DNA from: Bradyrhizobium sp. in8p8
GTDB lineage: Bacteria; Pseudomonadota; Alphaproteobacteria; Rhizobiales; Xanthobacteraceae
NCBI RefSeq assembly: GCF_000426845.1
Contig: NZ_AUGD01000001.1
Span: 830,001-894,000, forward strand
Direction of reading: 5' to 3'
DNA length: 64,000 bases
Made by a program: the position numbers and the translations under genes
The notes under the pieces: generated by a model
Database searches by the model: none
What the model was told of the DNA's origin: nothing
What the model saw: only the letters and a program-made list of their open reading frames with translations
Part shown: piece after piece, positions 28,558 through 36,672 of the stretch
How positions within the stretch are numbered: the first letter of the stretch is position 1
How the letters are laid out: every line of letters begins with the position of its first letter

Positions 28558-28953
28558 ATGACCAATATCGACACCTCGGTCTCGCTGTTCGATCGGATCG
28601 GCGGCAGCGCAACGATCGACGCCCTCGTCGACCGCTTCTACGACCGCATGGACACGCTACCGGAGGCGAAGATCATCCGCGCGATGCATGCGGACGACCT
28701 CGGTCCGATCCGCGACGTCCTGAAGCGCTATCTCACCGAATGGACGGGTGGCCCGAAGCTCTATTCCCCCGAGAAAGGTCATCCGAGATTGCGGCAGCGG
28801 CACTTCGGCTTTGCCATCGGCGATGCCGAGCGCGATGCGTGGATGCTCTGCATGCGCGGGGCGCTGGCGGAGACGATCACCGATGCCGCCGCGCGGCAGC
28901 ATCTCGATCGCACGATGTCGGGCCTCGCCGACTGGATGCGCAACTGGCCTTAG
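28558..28953 (+). CDS. Group II truncated hemoglobin
   Basis: 131 aa. FDRIGGSATIDALVDRFYDRM, GGPKLYSPEKGHPRLRQRHF with the proximal His in RQRH, and a Trp in RDAWMLCMRGAL are the group II (trHbO) pattern. Start at MTNIDT (28558), 13 bases after the boxR stop; the longer frame runs inside boxR. A small oxygen-binding globin next to an oxygenase pathway may supply or sense O2 for BoxB; that role is inference. Confidence 0.88.
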   Translation: MTNIDTSVSLFDRIGGSATIDALVDRFYDRMDTLPEAKIIRAMHADDLGPIRDVLKRYLTEWTGGPKLYSPEKGHPRLRQRHFGFAIGDAERDAWMLCMRGALAETITDAAARQHLDRTMSGLADWMRNWP

Positions 28954-29020
28954 TTGGACGCCGTCTCTTGGTGCGATCCCGTCGTCCGGCTAAGCTGTGC
29001 AGGACAACGGAGGCTTCTCC

Positions 29021-29854
29021 ATGGACGCAAGCATCGCGCCGGAAGTCATCAGACGTCCTGTTCCCGCGCATATGACGCACATCGTCTCGTCGATCTCCTG
29101 CTATCGCGAGCGCGGGGCCGGCCTGACCAATTTTCGCCACGCCGCGCCGCTGTCGCTGCCGTTTCTGATCAACCTTGGCAGCCCGTTCCGCATCGCGCTC
29201 GGGCGTGAGCCCGATCGGTCGGATATCCAGCCGAGCTTCGTTGCCGGCTTGTTTCCCGGACCCGTGCAGATCGAATCCGATGGCCGCGCCATGTGTGTCC
29301 AGATCGACTTCACGCCGCTCGGCGCTTACCGGTTCTACGGCGGCGCCGTACCTGACCTCACCGCGCGCATGGTCGATATCGGAGATTTGCTCGGCCGCGA
29401 CGGTCGAGAACTGGGCGAGCGGGTGGCGGAAGCAGACAATTGGCAGCGACGCCTCGACATCATCGAGACTTTCGTGCTTGAGCGGACGGTGCACGAGCCC
29501 TCCCCCGCAATCGCTGCGGCGCTCAGCCAGCTCTGGCGCAGCGCTGGCGCAGCGCGCATATCGGACATCGCATCGGACATCGGCTGGAGCCGTAAACATC
29601 TCGCGCGCCGGTTTCACAACGAGATCGGCGTTTCACCGAAGACATTGGCGCGGATGCTGCGCTTTCACCGCGCCTGCGAACTGGCGCGCAACGGGGATAG
29701 GCGAGGCTGGGCCGGTATTGCGATCGAGGCCGGCTTTGCCGACCAGGCGCATCTCGCCCGCGATTTCAAGGAGTTCAGCGGCGAGAAGCCGACCATCTGG
29801 GCCGCGCGGCTGGAGCAGCTTGATCCACGCCTGATCCGCGAAGCCGGCGGATAG
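29021..29854 (+). CDS. AraC-family transcriptional regulator
   Basis: 277 aa. The C-terminal third has the AraC double HTH: ISDIASDIGWSRKHLARRFH then GVSPKTLARMLRFHRACELA and FADQAHLARDFKEFSGEKPT. The N-terminal half has no recognised ligand-binding domain. Start taken at ATG 29021 with GGAGG upstream rather than the GTG at 28997. It is followed 75 bases later by a VOC-family gene that it probably controls, a common pairing. Confidence 0.88.
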   Translation: MDASIAPEVIRRPVPAHMTHIVSSISCYRERGAGLTNFRHAAPLSLPFLINLGSPFRIALGREPDRSDIQPSFVAGLFPGPVQIESDGRAMCVQIDFTPLGAYRFYGGAVPDLTARMVDIGDLLGRDGRELGERVAEADNWQRRLDIIETFVLERTVHEPSPAIAAALSQLWRSAGAARISDIASDIGWSRKHLARRFHNEIGVSPKTLARMLRFHRACELARNGDRRGWAGIAIEAGFADQAHLARDFKEFSGEKPTIWAARLEQLDPRLIREAGG

Positions 29855-29929
29855 TTTCAGGTCCCATTTGTTCAAGCCGCGAGACGACGGCTCGCCTAGG
29901 CTGAGCGCACAATCCAAGTGGAGAATGCC

Positions 29930-30364
29930 ATGTCCAGTCCAACCGGAAACGAACCCCCTCGCCTCTATCACACGATGCGCTGCAAGGACGCGGAGGCGAT
30001 GATCGTGTGGCTGAAGGACGTCCTGGGATTCACCGAGCGGGTGGTCTACCGGCGCGAGAACATCGTCGCGCATGCGGAACTGTCGTTCGGGTCATCCATT
30101 CTGATGCTCGGAGCGCATCGGCAGGATAGCTATGGCAGGAGCGTCGGCGAACTCGACGGGCGCCGAACCGACGCGGTGTACTTGGCCGTTGACGATCCCG
30201 ACGCGCTTTATGCCAGGGTGAAGGCATCCGGAGCTCGAATCGAAACGGAATTGCAAGACACCGACTACGGCAGCCGGGACTTCTCGGCGCGGGACCCCGA
30301 AGGCGGCCTCTGGAGCTTCGGCACCTACTGGCCGAAAGCCGGCGAAGATCCGTTGCCGGCCTGA
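29930..30364 (+). CDS. VOC-family (glyoxalase/bleomycin-resistance-like) protein
   Basis: 144 aa single-domain protein of the PhnB/glyoxalase type: YHTMRCKDAEAMIVWLKDVLGF at the N-terminus, DAVYLAVDDPDALYARVKASG in the middle, GSRDFSARDPEGGLWSFGTY at the C-terminus with a likely metal-binding Glu region. Start at ATG 29930 with GTGGAG upstream. Such proteins bind or isomerise small metabolites; function unknown. Confidence 0.8.
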   Translation: MSSPTGNEPPRLYHTMRCKDAEAMIVWLKDVLGFTERVVYRRENIVAHAELSFGSSILMLGAHRQDSYGRSVGELDGRRTDAVYLAVDDPDALYARVKASGARIETELQDTDYGSRDFSARDPEGGLWSFGTYWPKAGEDPLPA

Positions 30365-30455
30365 CCTCGAGCCAAACGGAATGCGCAAGCCTGATATCGG
30401 GGCGGAGCAATCGCGCAGCGTGGACAACCGGCGCGCCCGCATTAGACTGGCGGGC

Positions 30456-31178
30456 ATGACCGACACCCTCCCCGATACCATCCGTCGCCTCTACACCGAT
30501 CCCGGCGAATACATCGACAGCGATCATCCCGCGGTGCAGCGTTTCGCCGAAACCAGCGTACGCCCGGAGGCGGACGCACGCGAGAAGGCGAGCGTGCTCT
30601 ACAAGGCGGTGCGCGACGGTATCCGCTACAATCCCTATGTCAGCATGCGCGTCGCCGAGACGTTTCGCGCATCGAGCGTCCTCGCTGCGGGGCAGGGCTA
30701 TTGCGTCGGCAAGGCCGCGCTCTATGCCGCCGCCTGCCGCGTCCACGGCATTCCGGCCCGCGTCGGCTTTGCCGACGTGAAGAACCATCTCACCACCGAG
30801 AAACTCCGCGCCAGCATGGGCACCGACATCTTCACCTGGCACGGTTTCACCGAGGTGCATGTCGACGGCGCCTGGCGCAAGGCGACGCCGACGTTCAACG
30901 ATACGCTCTGTGCGAAGGTCGGCGTGGCGCCGCTCGATTTCGACGGCCACAGCGATGCGCTGCTGCATCCGTTCGACGGCGAAGGCCGCGCCTACATGCA
31001 GTATGTCAACGACCGCGGCACCTATCACGACGTGCCTGCGAAATTCTTGATGCGCGAGATGGCGCGCGTCTACGCCGACATGCAGGGCGAGGATCTCACG
31101 GGACGCGATATGGAGCGCGAAGCGGACAGTGAGAGCGGCAGGGTGGGTCAGCGAGGCGCAATCCACCGCGTCTCGTGA
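30456..31178 (+). CDS. Transglutaminase-like domain protein
   Basis: 240 aa cysteine-protease-fold protein. Catalytic Cys in QGYCVGKAALYAA, His in TWHGFTEVHVDG and a downstream Asp (DGAWRKATPTFND) make the Cys-His-Asp triad of the transglutaminase-like superfamily; NPYVSMRVAETFRASSVLAAG precedes it. No signal peptide, so cytosolic. Start at 30456, where the family homology begins. Could act as peptidase or amidase; no pathway link from context. Confidence 0.8.
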   Translation: MTDTLPDTIRRLYTDPGEYIDSDHPAVQRFAETSVRPEADAREKASVLYKAVRDGIRYNPYVSMRVAETFRASSVLAAGQGYCVGKAALYAAACRVHGIPARVGFADVKNHLTTEKLRASMGTDIFTWHGFTEVHVDGAWRKATPTFNDTLCAKVGVAPLDFDGHSDALLHPFDGEGRAYMQYVNDRGTYHDVPAKFLMREMARVYADMQGEDLTGRDMEREADSESGRVGQRGAIHRVS

Positions 31179-31223
31179 CAGGACACGATGGTGGATGACG
31201 CCTTCGGCCAATCCACCCGACGA

Positions 31224-32009
31224 TCACAACAATAGCGAGCGCACAGAGCCTGCCCCCTCCCGCAGCAGCGGCAGGAATCGATCGACCAATTCCTGCGCCG
31301 GCACCCGGTCGATATGCGCGCCCATGTTGATGGCGGCGACGATCACGCCGTCATAGCGGCGGACCGGGACCGAGATCGAGCGGAAATGGGGTTCAGCCTC
31401 GCGGTCGACGAGCGAGTAGCCTTGCGCGCGATCGGCTGCGATGCGCGCGAGCAGCGCCCTCGGGTCCGTCACCGTCTGCGGCGTCAGGGGCTCGCGTTTC
31501 ATCATCTTCAGGCGCGCGGTGAGCTCAGCATCATCGAACTGGCCGAGCATGGCGCGGCCGACCGAAGTGCAGAAGGCCGGCAGCCGGTAGCCGATTTCGA
31601 GCCCGCCGGAAAACACCCGCGCCGGACTGCCGCGAGCGATGAACACGACCTCATCGCCATCGAGCACCGCGAGCGAGGAGATTTCCTGCGCCGCGGTCGC
31701 GATGCGATCGAGCACGGGTTGAAGAACCGCGACGAGCTGGTTGGATCGCAGATATGAGGCCGCCAAGGTCAGCACATGCGGCGTCAGCGAGAACAGTTTT
31801 CCATCGCCAATGACGAAGCCGCCACGCTGCAGCGTGAACAGCATGCGCCGCGCGGTGGCGCGCGGAAGCTCCGCGGCGCGGGCGAGATCGCTCAGCGTCG
31901 TGGGACCTGCCGTGGTGCCGAAGCATTGCAGCAGGCGCAGCCCGCGATCGAGGCTCTCGACGAAATCCGTGGCACGCTCCTCGCGCTCGTCTCGCTTCAG
32001 CTTGGGCAT
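31224..32009 (-). CDS. IclR-family regulator, PcaR/PobR type
   Basis: 261 aa. N-terminal winged HTH (about 15-75) with LSDLARAAELPRATARRMLF; C-terminal IclR effector domain with SVGRAMLGQ and QGYSLVDREAEPHFRSISVPV, the pattern of beta-ketoadipate-pathway regulators that sense aromatic acids. Start at MPKLKRDE (32009). Divergent from the Rieske oxygenase with an IclR-like palindrome between, so the oxygenase and the glutamine-synthetase-like gene are its likely targets. Confidence 0.88.
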   Translation of the reverse strand: MPKLKRDEREERATDFVESLDRGLRLLQCFGTTAGPTTLSDLARAAELPRATARRMLFTLQRGGFVIGDGKLFSLTPHVLTLAASYLRSNQLVAVLQPVLDRIATAAQEISSLAVLDGDEVVFIARGSPARVFSGGLEIGYRLPAFCTSVGRAMLGQFDDAELTARLKMMKREPLTPQTVTDPRALLARIAADRAQGYSLVDREAEPHFRSISVPVRRYDGVIVAAINMGAHIDRVPAQELVDRFLPLLREGAGSVRSLLL

Positions 32010-32077
32010 GAGTGTGGGACAATCCTGCAAAATAGTGCTTGCTGCCGCTCCAAGGCATGTCATAATTCGCCCATTCG

Positions 32078-32092
32078 TTCAATAGGCGAACA
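32078..32092. promoter_or_regulatory. Putative IclR operator, GTTC-N7-GAAC
   Basis: GTTCAATAGGCGAAC, a 15-base inverted repeat, nested with TTCGCC (32067-32072) and GGCGAA (32086-32091). It lies 29 bases upstream of the Rieske gene and 69 upstream of the IclR gene. Many IclR-type regulators bind 14-15 base palindromes of this kind. Confidence 0.55.
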
Positions 32093-32120
32093 AACGCTAC
32101 TCCACGAGGATGCACGCGCC

Positions 32121-33479
32121 ATGATGAGCCAGGAGCAGAACGACCTGATCACCCGCACCGGGCCCAAGGATCCCTGCGGCAAGCTGATGCGAAGCTACTG
32201 GCAGCCGGCGGCGCTGGTGGACGAGCTGGAGGGCGCGCGGCCGATCCGCCCCGTCAGGCTGCTCGGCGAGAACCTGGTGCTGTTTCGCGACGAGACCGGA
32301 CGCTACGGCCTGATCGACCGCCATTGCGCGCATCGCGGCGCCGACCTCGCCTTCGGGCGGCTCGAGCATGGCGGCCTGCGCTGCTCCTTCCATGGCTGGC
32401 TGTTCGACGCGACCGGGCAGTGCATCGAGACCCCGGCCGAGCCGAAGGATTCGAAGCTCTGCCAGAACATCCGCCAGCGCTCCTATCCCGTCGTGGAGAA
32501 GAGCGGCATCCTCTGGGCCTATCTCGGCGAGGGCGAGCCGCCGGCATTTCCGGAGATCGACTGCTTCGTTGCGCCGGGCACGCATACGTTCGCTTTCAAG
32601 GGGCACATGGCCTGCAACTGGCTGCAGGCGCTCGAAGTCGGCATCGATCCCGCGCACGCTTCCTATCTGCACCGCTTCTTCGAGGACGAGGACACCTCGA
32701 CCGCCTACGGCAAGCAATTCCGCGGCGCCTCCGCCGGCTCCGATCTGCCGATGACGAAGATCCTGCGGGAATACGACCGCCCGATCATCAACGTCGAGCA
32801 CACCGAATACGGCCTGCGCCTCATCGCCCTGCGCGAGATCGACGAGGAGCGCACGCATGTGCGCGTCACCAACCAGCTCTTCCCGCACGGCTTCGTCATC
32901 CCCATGAGCACGGAGATGACGATCACGCAGTGGCACGTGCCGGTCGACGACGAGAACTGCTACTGGTACGCGATCTTCACCAGCTACAGGAACCCGGTCG
33001 ACAAGCAGAAAATGCGCGACCAGCGGCTCGAGCTCTACGAGCTGCCCGATTACATCTCGCGCAAGAACCGCAGCAACGATTACGGCTTCGATCCGCACGA
33101 GCAGCAGAACGCGACCTATACCGGCATGGGCAACGACATCAACGTTCACGACCAGTGGGCGGTGGAATCGATGGGCGCGATCCAGGACCGCACCAAGGAG
33201 CATCTCGGCCAGAGCGACAAGGCGATCGTGCAATATCGCCGCCTGCTGCGGCAGGAGATCGAGAAGGTCTCGGGCGGCGAGAAGCCGATGCTGTTCCTGG
33301 ACGAGGCCAACGCGCGCAGCATCCAGGGTCCCGCGACCATGGACGGAATCGGGCCGACGCGGGGCTGGGAGACCTACTGGATGGAGGTCGACGTCAAGCG
33401 CCGCCGCGGCGCGCCATGGACGGCACCGGTGCCGAAGGAGATCGCCGCCAAGGTGCATCGGCTGACGGCGGCTGAATAG
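32121..33479 (+). CDS. Rieske non-heme iron aromatic oxygenase, alpha-only type
   Basis: 452 aa. Rieske cluster ligands Cys69, His71, Cys88 and His91 (CAHRG and CSFHGW); mononuclear iron site NWLQALEVGIDPAHASYLH with Asp176, His179 and His184. This layout and length match the phthalate/phenoxybenzoate/vanillate oxygenase group that works without a beta subunit. Hydroxylates or O-demethylates an aromatic acid; substrate not determinable. No reductase gene is next to it, so electrons come from elsewhere. Upstream frame to 31776 ignored; start at the double ATG 32121. Confidence 0.9.
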   Translation: MMSQEQNDLITRTGPKDPCGKLMRSYWQPAALVDELEGARPIRPVRLLGENLVLFRDETGRYGLIDRHCAHRGADLAFGRLEHGGLRCSFHGWLFDATGQCIETPAEPKDSKLCQNIRQRSYPVVEKSGILWAYLGEGEPPAFPEIDCFVAPGTHTFAFKGHMACNWLQALEVGIDPAHASYLHRFFEDEDTSTAYGKQFRGASAGSDLPMTKILREYDRPIINVEHTEYGLRLIALREIDEERTHVRVTNQLFPHGFVIPMSTEMTITQWHVPVDDENCYWYAIFTSYRNPVDKQKMRDQRLELYELPDYISRKNRSNDYGFDPHEQQNATYTGMGNDINVHDQWAVESMGAIQDRTKEHLGQSDKAIVQYRRLLRQEIEKVSGGEKPMLFLDEANARSIQGPATMDGIGPTRGWETYWMEVDVKRRRGAPWTAPVPKEIAAKVHRLTAAE

Positions 33480-33497
33480 CGCGAAACTCTCTCCATC

Positions 33498-33583
33498 GTC
33501 ATTGCGAGCGAAGCGAAGCAAGCCAGAAATGTATCTGCGGGCAGACTCTGGATTGCTACGTCGCTACGATCCTCGCAATGACG
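33498..33583. repeat. CATTGCGAG-bounded intergenic repeat
   Basis: Bounded by GTCATTGCGAG and CTCGCAATGAC inverted ends, with GCGAAGCAAGCCAGA and TCTGGATTGCT inside. Lies between the Rieske and glutamine-synthetase-like genes. Related copies at 35099-35182, 51990-52106 and 4740-4811. Confidence 0.75.
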
Positions 33584-33640
33584 GCGGATGTGGCAGATAT
33601 CTTGCACGAGTTGAGCAGCGGTGATTGAGGAGTTGATGAA

Positions 33641-35077
33641 GTGACTTTCGTCGCGCGTCATGCGCTGTGGTCGGATGAGCAAAGGGACGCCGCCTCGCGC
33701 ATGCGTCGTCTCGCCGAGGAGAAGAACCTCGAAGTCATCCGCCTCGCCTTCCCCGACCAGCACGGCATCCTGCGCGGCAAGACCATCATCGCAGCGGAGG
33801 CGCTCGCCTCGCTCGAGAGCGGCTGCTCCATCACCACGACCATGCTCGCCAAGGACACCTCGCACCGCACGGTGTTTCCGGTGTTCACCGCGGGCGGCGG
33901 CTTCGGCATGAAGGAGATGGAGGGCGCCGCGGACGTGCTGATGGTCGCCGATCCCACCACGTTTCGCGTCTTGCCGTGGGCGCCGACGACGGGGTGGGTG
34001 CTGTGCGATCTGTATTTCAACGACGGCCGCCCCGTGCCGTTCGCGACGCGCGGGCTCTACAGGCGCGTGCTCGATGAACTCGGCACGCGCGGTTACGATT
34101 TCGTCGCGGGCCTCGAAGTGGAATTCCACATCTTCAGGCTCGAGGATGCGCATATGCGCGCCGAAGATGCCGGCCAGCCCGGCACGCCGCCATCGGTCAG
34201 CCTGCTCAGCCACGGCTATCAATATCTCACCGAGCAGCGCTTCGATCAGATGGAGCCGGTGCTCGAGATCCTGCGCCGCGACATCGTCGCGCTCGGCCTG
34301 CCCCTGCGCTCGGTCGAGGTCGAGTTCGGGCCGAGCCAGTGCGAGTTCACCTTCGCGCCGAAGAAAGGCCTCGCGCCCGCCGACAACATGGTGCTGTTCC
34401 GCAGCGCCGTGAAGCAGATCGCGCGCCGCCACGGCTATCACGCCACCTTCATGTGCCGGCCGAAACTGCCGAACGTGTTCGCAAGCGGCTGGCACCTGCA
34501 TCAATCGGTCGTCTCGCGCGCGAGCGGCGACAATCTGTTCATGGCGAAAGACGGCGCCGAACCGCTCAGCGCGTTCGGCCAGGCCTATCTCGCCGGACTG
34601 CTTGATCACGCCCGGGCGTCCACCGTGTTCACCACCCCGACCCTCAACGGCTACAAGCGCTACCGCTCCTATTCGCTGGCGCCGGACCGTGCGATCTGGG
34701 GCCGCGACAATCGCGGCGTGATGATCCGCGTGCTTGGCGGCGCGGGCGATGCCGCCACGCGGCTGGAGAACCGGATCGGCGAGCCTGCCGCCAATCCCTA
34801 TCTCTACATGGCCTCGCAGATCCTCTCCGGCCTCGACGGCGTCGAGCGCAAGCTCGATCCCGGCCCGTCGGCGGACACGCCCTACGAGACCAAGGCGCCG
34901 CTGCTGCCGAAGAGCCTCCGCGATGCCGTCGCCGCGCTGAAGGACGATCCGTTCTTCCGCGAGAAGCTCGGAGCCGAGTTCGTCGACTACTACACCCACA
35001 TCAAGAACGCCGAGATCGACCGCTTCCTGTCCGAAGTGACCGACTGGGAGCACCGCGAATATTTCGAGATGTTTTGA
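33641..35077 (+). CDS. Glutamine-synthetase-family ligase
   Basis: 478 aa, GTG start with GAGGAG upstream. Catalytic-barrel motifs of the GS fold are present: GLEVEFHIF and EVEFGPSQCEF (metal Glu), GWHLHQSV, NGYKRYRSYSLAP and RLENRIGEPAANPYLY. The N-terminal part (PDQHGILRGKTI) matches the GlnA-like group that gamma-glutamylates amines rather than ammonia (PuuA, IpuC, AtdA1). It follows a Rieske oxygenase under an IclR regulator, recalling aniline-type pathways in which a GS-like enzyme first conjugates the aromatic amine. Substrate is inference. Confidence 0.85.
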   Translation: MTFVARHALWSDEQRDAASRMRRLAEEKNLEVIRLAFPDQHGILRGKTIIAAEALASLESGCSITTTMLAKDTSHRTVFPVFTAGGGFGMKEMEGAADVLMVADPTTFRVLPWAPTTGWVLCDLYFNDGRPVPFATRGLYRRVLDELGTRGYDFVAGLEVEFHIFRLEDAHMRAEDAGQPGTPPSVSLLSHGYQYLTEQRFDQMEPVLEILRRDIVALGLPLRSVEVEFGPSQCEFTFAPKKGLAPADNMVLFRSAVKQIARRHGYHATFMCRPKLPNVFASGWHLHQSVVSRASGDNLFMAKDGAEPLSAFGQAYLAGLLDHARASTVFTTPTLNGYKRYRSYSLAPDRAIWGRDNRGVMIRVLGGAGDAATRLENRIGEPAANPYLYMASQILSGLDGVERKLDPGPSADTPYETKAPLLPKSLRDAVAALKDDPFFREKLGAEFVDYYTHIKNAEIDRFLSEVTDWEHREYFEMF

Positions 35078-35098
35078 GCTGACGCAGCGCTCTCCCTG

Positions 35099-35182
35099 TC
35101 ATTGCGAGCGCAGCGAAGCAGGCCAGAATCTTTGCGCGGAGGGATTCTGGATTGCTTCGTCACAAGGGCTCCTCGCGATGAC
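35099..35182. repeat. CATTGCGAG-bounded intergenic repeat
   Basis: GTCATTGCGAG ... CTCGCGATGAC with inner AGCGAAGCAGGCCAGA and TCTGGATTGCTTCGTC; close relative of the copy at 33498-33583. Lies between convergent GS-like and livF genes. Confidence 0.75.
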
Positions 35183-35198
35183 GGGGAGACAGCGGGGG

Positions 35199-35912
35199 CT
35201 AGATCCCCAGATACTTATGCTGCAGATCCGGCTCGGCCATCAGCTCGTCGGAGCTGCCGCTCCACACCGTCTTGCCGCGCTCGATGATGTAGTGGCGGTC
35301 GCAGATGCGGGCGAGGTGATCGACGTTCTTGTCGACGACCAGGATCGATTGTCCGCGGCTCTTGAGCAGCGACAGGCAGCTCCAGATCTCCTCGCGGATC
35401 AGCGGCGCGAGGCCCTCGGTGGCTTCGTCCAGAATGAGCAGCTTCGGGTTGGTCATCAGCGCACGGCCGATGGCGAGCATCTGCTGCTCGCCGCCGGAGA
35501 GCTGGTTGCCCATGTTGGACGCGCGTTCGGCGAGGCGCGGGAACATCACGTAGATCGCGGCCAGCGTCCAGGGATTGCCGCTGCCGAAGCGGTCGGCGGC
35601 GGCAGCAACGAGGTTCTCGCGCACGGTGAGGTTCGGGAAGATCTGCCGGCCCTCCGGGACGAGGCCGACGCCGAGCTTTGCGATCCTGTAGGACGGAAGC
35701 TGCCGCACCTCGGTGCCCGCGAAGCGGATGTTGCCGGCGCGCGCCGGCGTCAGGCCCATGATGGAGCGGATGGTGGTGGTCTTGCCCATGCCGTTGCGGC
35801 CCATCAGCGAGACCATCTCGCCGGGCTTGATCGACAGCGACAGGCCGAACAGCACCTGGGACAGGCCGTAGCAGGTCTCGATGCCGTCGACCTCGAGCAG
35901 CGTGTCAGCCAT
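35199..35912 (-). CDS. livF: Branched-chain-type ABC transporter ATPase LivF
   Basis: 237 aa. Walker A GRNGMGKTT, signature LSGGEQQML, Walker B LLILDEATEGLAP, typical of LivF. Last gene of the livH-M-G-F operon; overlaps livG by 8 bases. The HAAT family moves amino acids but also aromatic acids; the BoxR-like site upstream of the operon suggests benzoate or another aromatic acid here. Confidence 0.92.
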   Translation of the reverse strand: MADTLLEVDGIETCYGLSQVLFGLSLSIKPGEMVSLMGRNGMGKTTTIRSIMGLTPARAGNIRFAGTEVRQLPSYRIAKLGVGLVPEGRQIFPNLTVRENLVAAAADRFGSGNPWTLAAIYVMFPRLAERASNMGNQLSGGEQQMLAIGRALMTNPKLLILDEATEGLAPLIREEIWSCLSLLKSRGQSILVVDKNVDHLARICDRHYIIERGKTVWSGSSDELMAEPDLQHKYLGI

Positions 35913-36672
35913 GGTGCGTCACCACATGCTGATCGCCGAGATAGGCGCGCTTGACGTCCTCATTCTGGCGGATCGCGGCAGGATCGTCCGAGGCAATGAC
36001 GCGGCCATAGACCAGCACCGTGATGCGGTCGGCGAGCGCGAACACCGCCGGCATGTCGTGCTCGACCAGCACGATCGAGACTTCCTTGCGCAGCTCCTGG
36101 AGCAGCTTCACCATGCGCTGGGATTCGGTGACCCCGAGGCCCGCCATCGGCTCGTCGAGCAGCAACAGCTTCGGCTTGCTTGCGAGCGCGACCGCGAGCT
36201 CGAGCTCCCGGCGTTCGCCATGGCTCAGCCTGGACACCACGACGTCGGCGCGATGCAACAGGCCGACGCGATCGAGCGCGGCATGCGCGGCATCCCGCAG
36301 GCCCTTCTCCTTGCGGGCATTGGCAAAGAAGCGGAACGAGGTGCCCGCATGCGCCTGCGCCGCCAGCGCCACGTTGTCGGCAGCGGTGAAATCGAGCAGC
36401 AGCGAGGTGATCTGGAACGAACGCGCAAGGCCCAGCGCGCAGCGGCGATAGGCCGGCAGAAAGGTGATGTCGCGTCCCGCCAGCGAGACGCTGCCGGAAT
36501 GCGGCGCGAGATGCCCGGTGAGCTGGCTGATCAGCGTGGTCTTGCCGGCGCCGTTCGGACCGATGATGGCATGCAGCTCGCCGCTGGCGACGTCGAGCGA
36601 TATGTTGTCCGTCGCGATGATGCCGCCGAAGCGGCGCACCAGCTTCTCGACGCGGAGCAGGGGTTCAGCCAC
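35905..36672 (-). CDS. livG: Branched-chain-type ABC transporter ATPase LivG
   Basis: 255 aa. Walker A GPNGAGKTTL, signature LSHGERREL and Walker B LLLLDEPMAGLG. I use the GTG at 36672 (AGGG six bases upstream); the frame continues to 36693. Overlaps the end of livM by 8 bases, so the operon is tightly coupled. Confidence 0.9.
   Translation of the reverse strand: MAEPLLRVEKLVRRFGGIIATDNISLDVASGELHAIIGPNGAGKTTLISQLTGHLAPHSGSVSLAGRDITFLPAYRRCALGLARSFQITSLLLDFTAADNVALAAQAHAGTSFRFFANARKEKGLRDAAHAALDRVGLLHRADVVVSRLSHGERRELELAVALASKPKLLLLDEPMAGLGVTESQRMVKLLQELRKEVSIVLVEHDMPAVFALADRITVLVYGRVIASDDPAAIRQNEDVKRAYLGDQHVVTHHG

Noticed and set aside
28954-29208. Plus-strand 84-codon frame after the truncated hemoglobin
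   Set aside because: Overlaps the AraC gene in another frame and has no coding character.
30030-31211. Minus-strand open frame of 393 codons across the VOC and transglutaminase-like genes
   Set aside because: Covers two real genes on the other strand; low-complexity composition.
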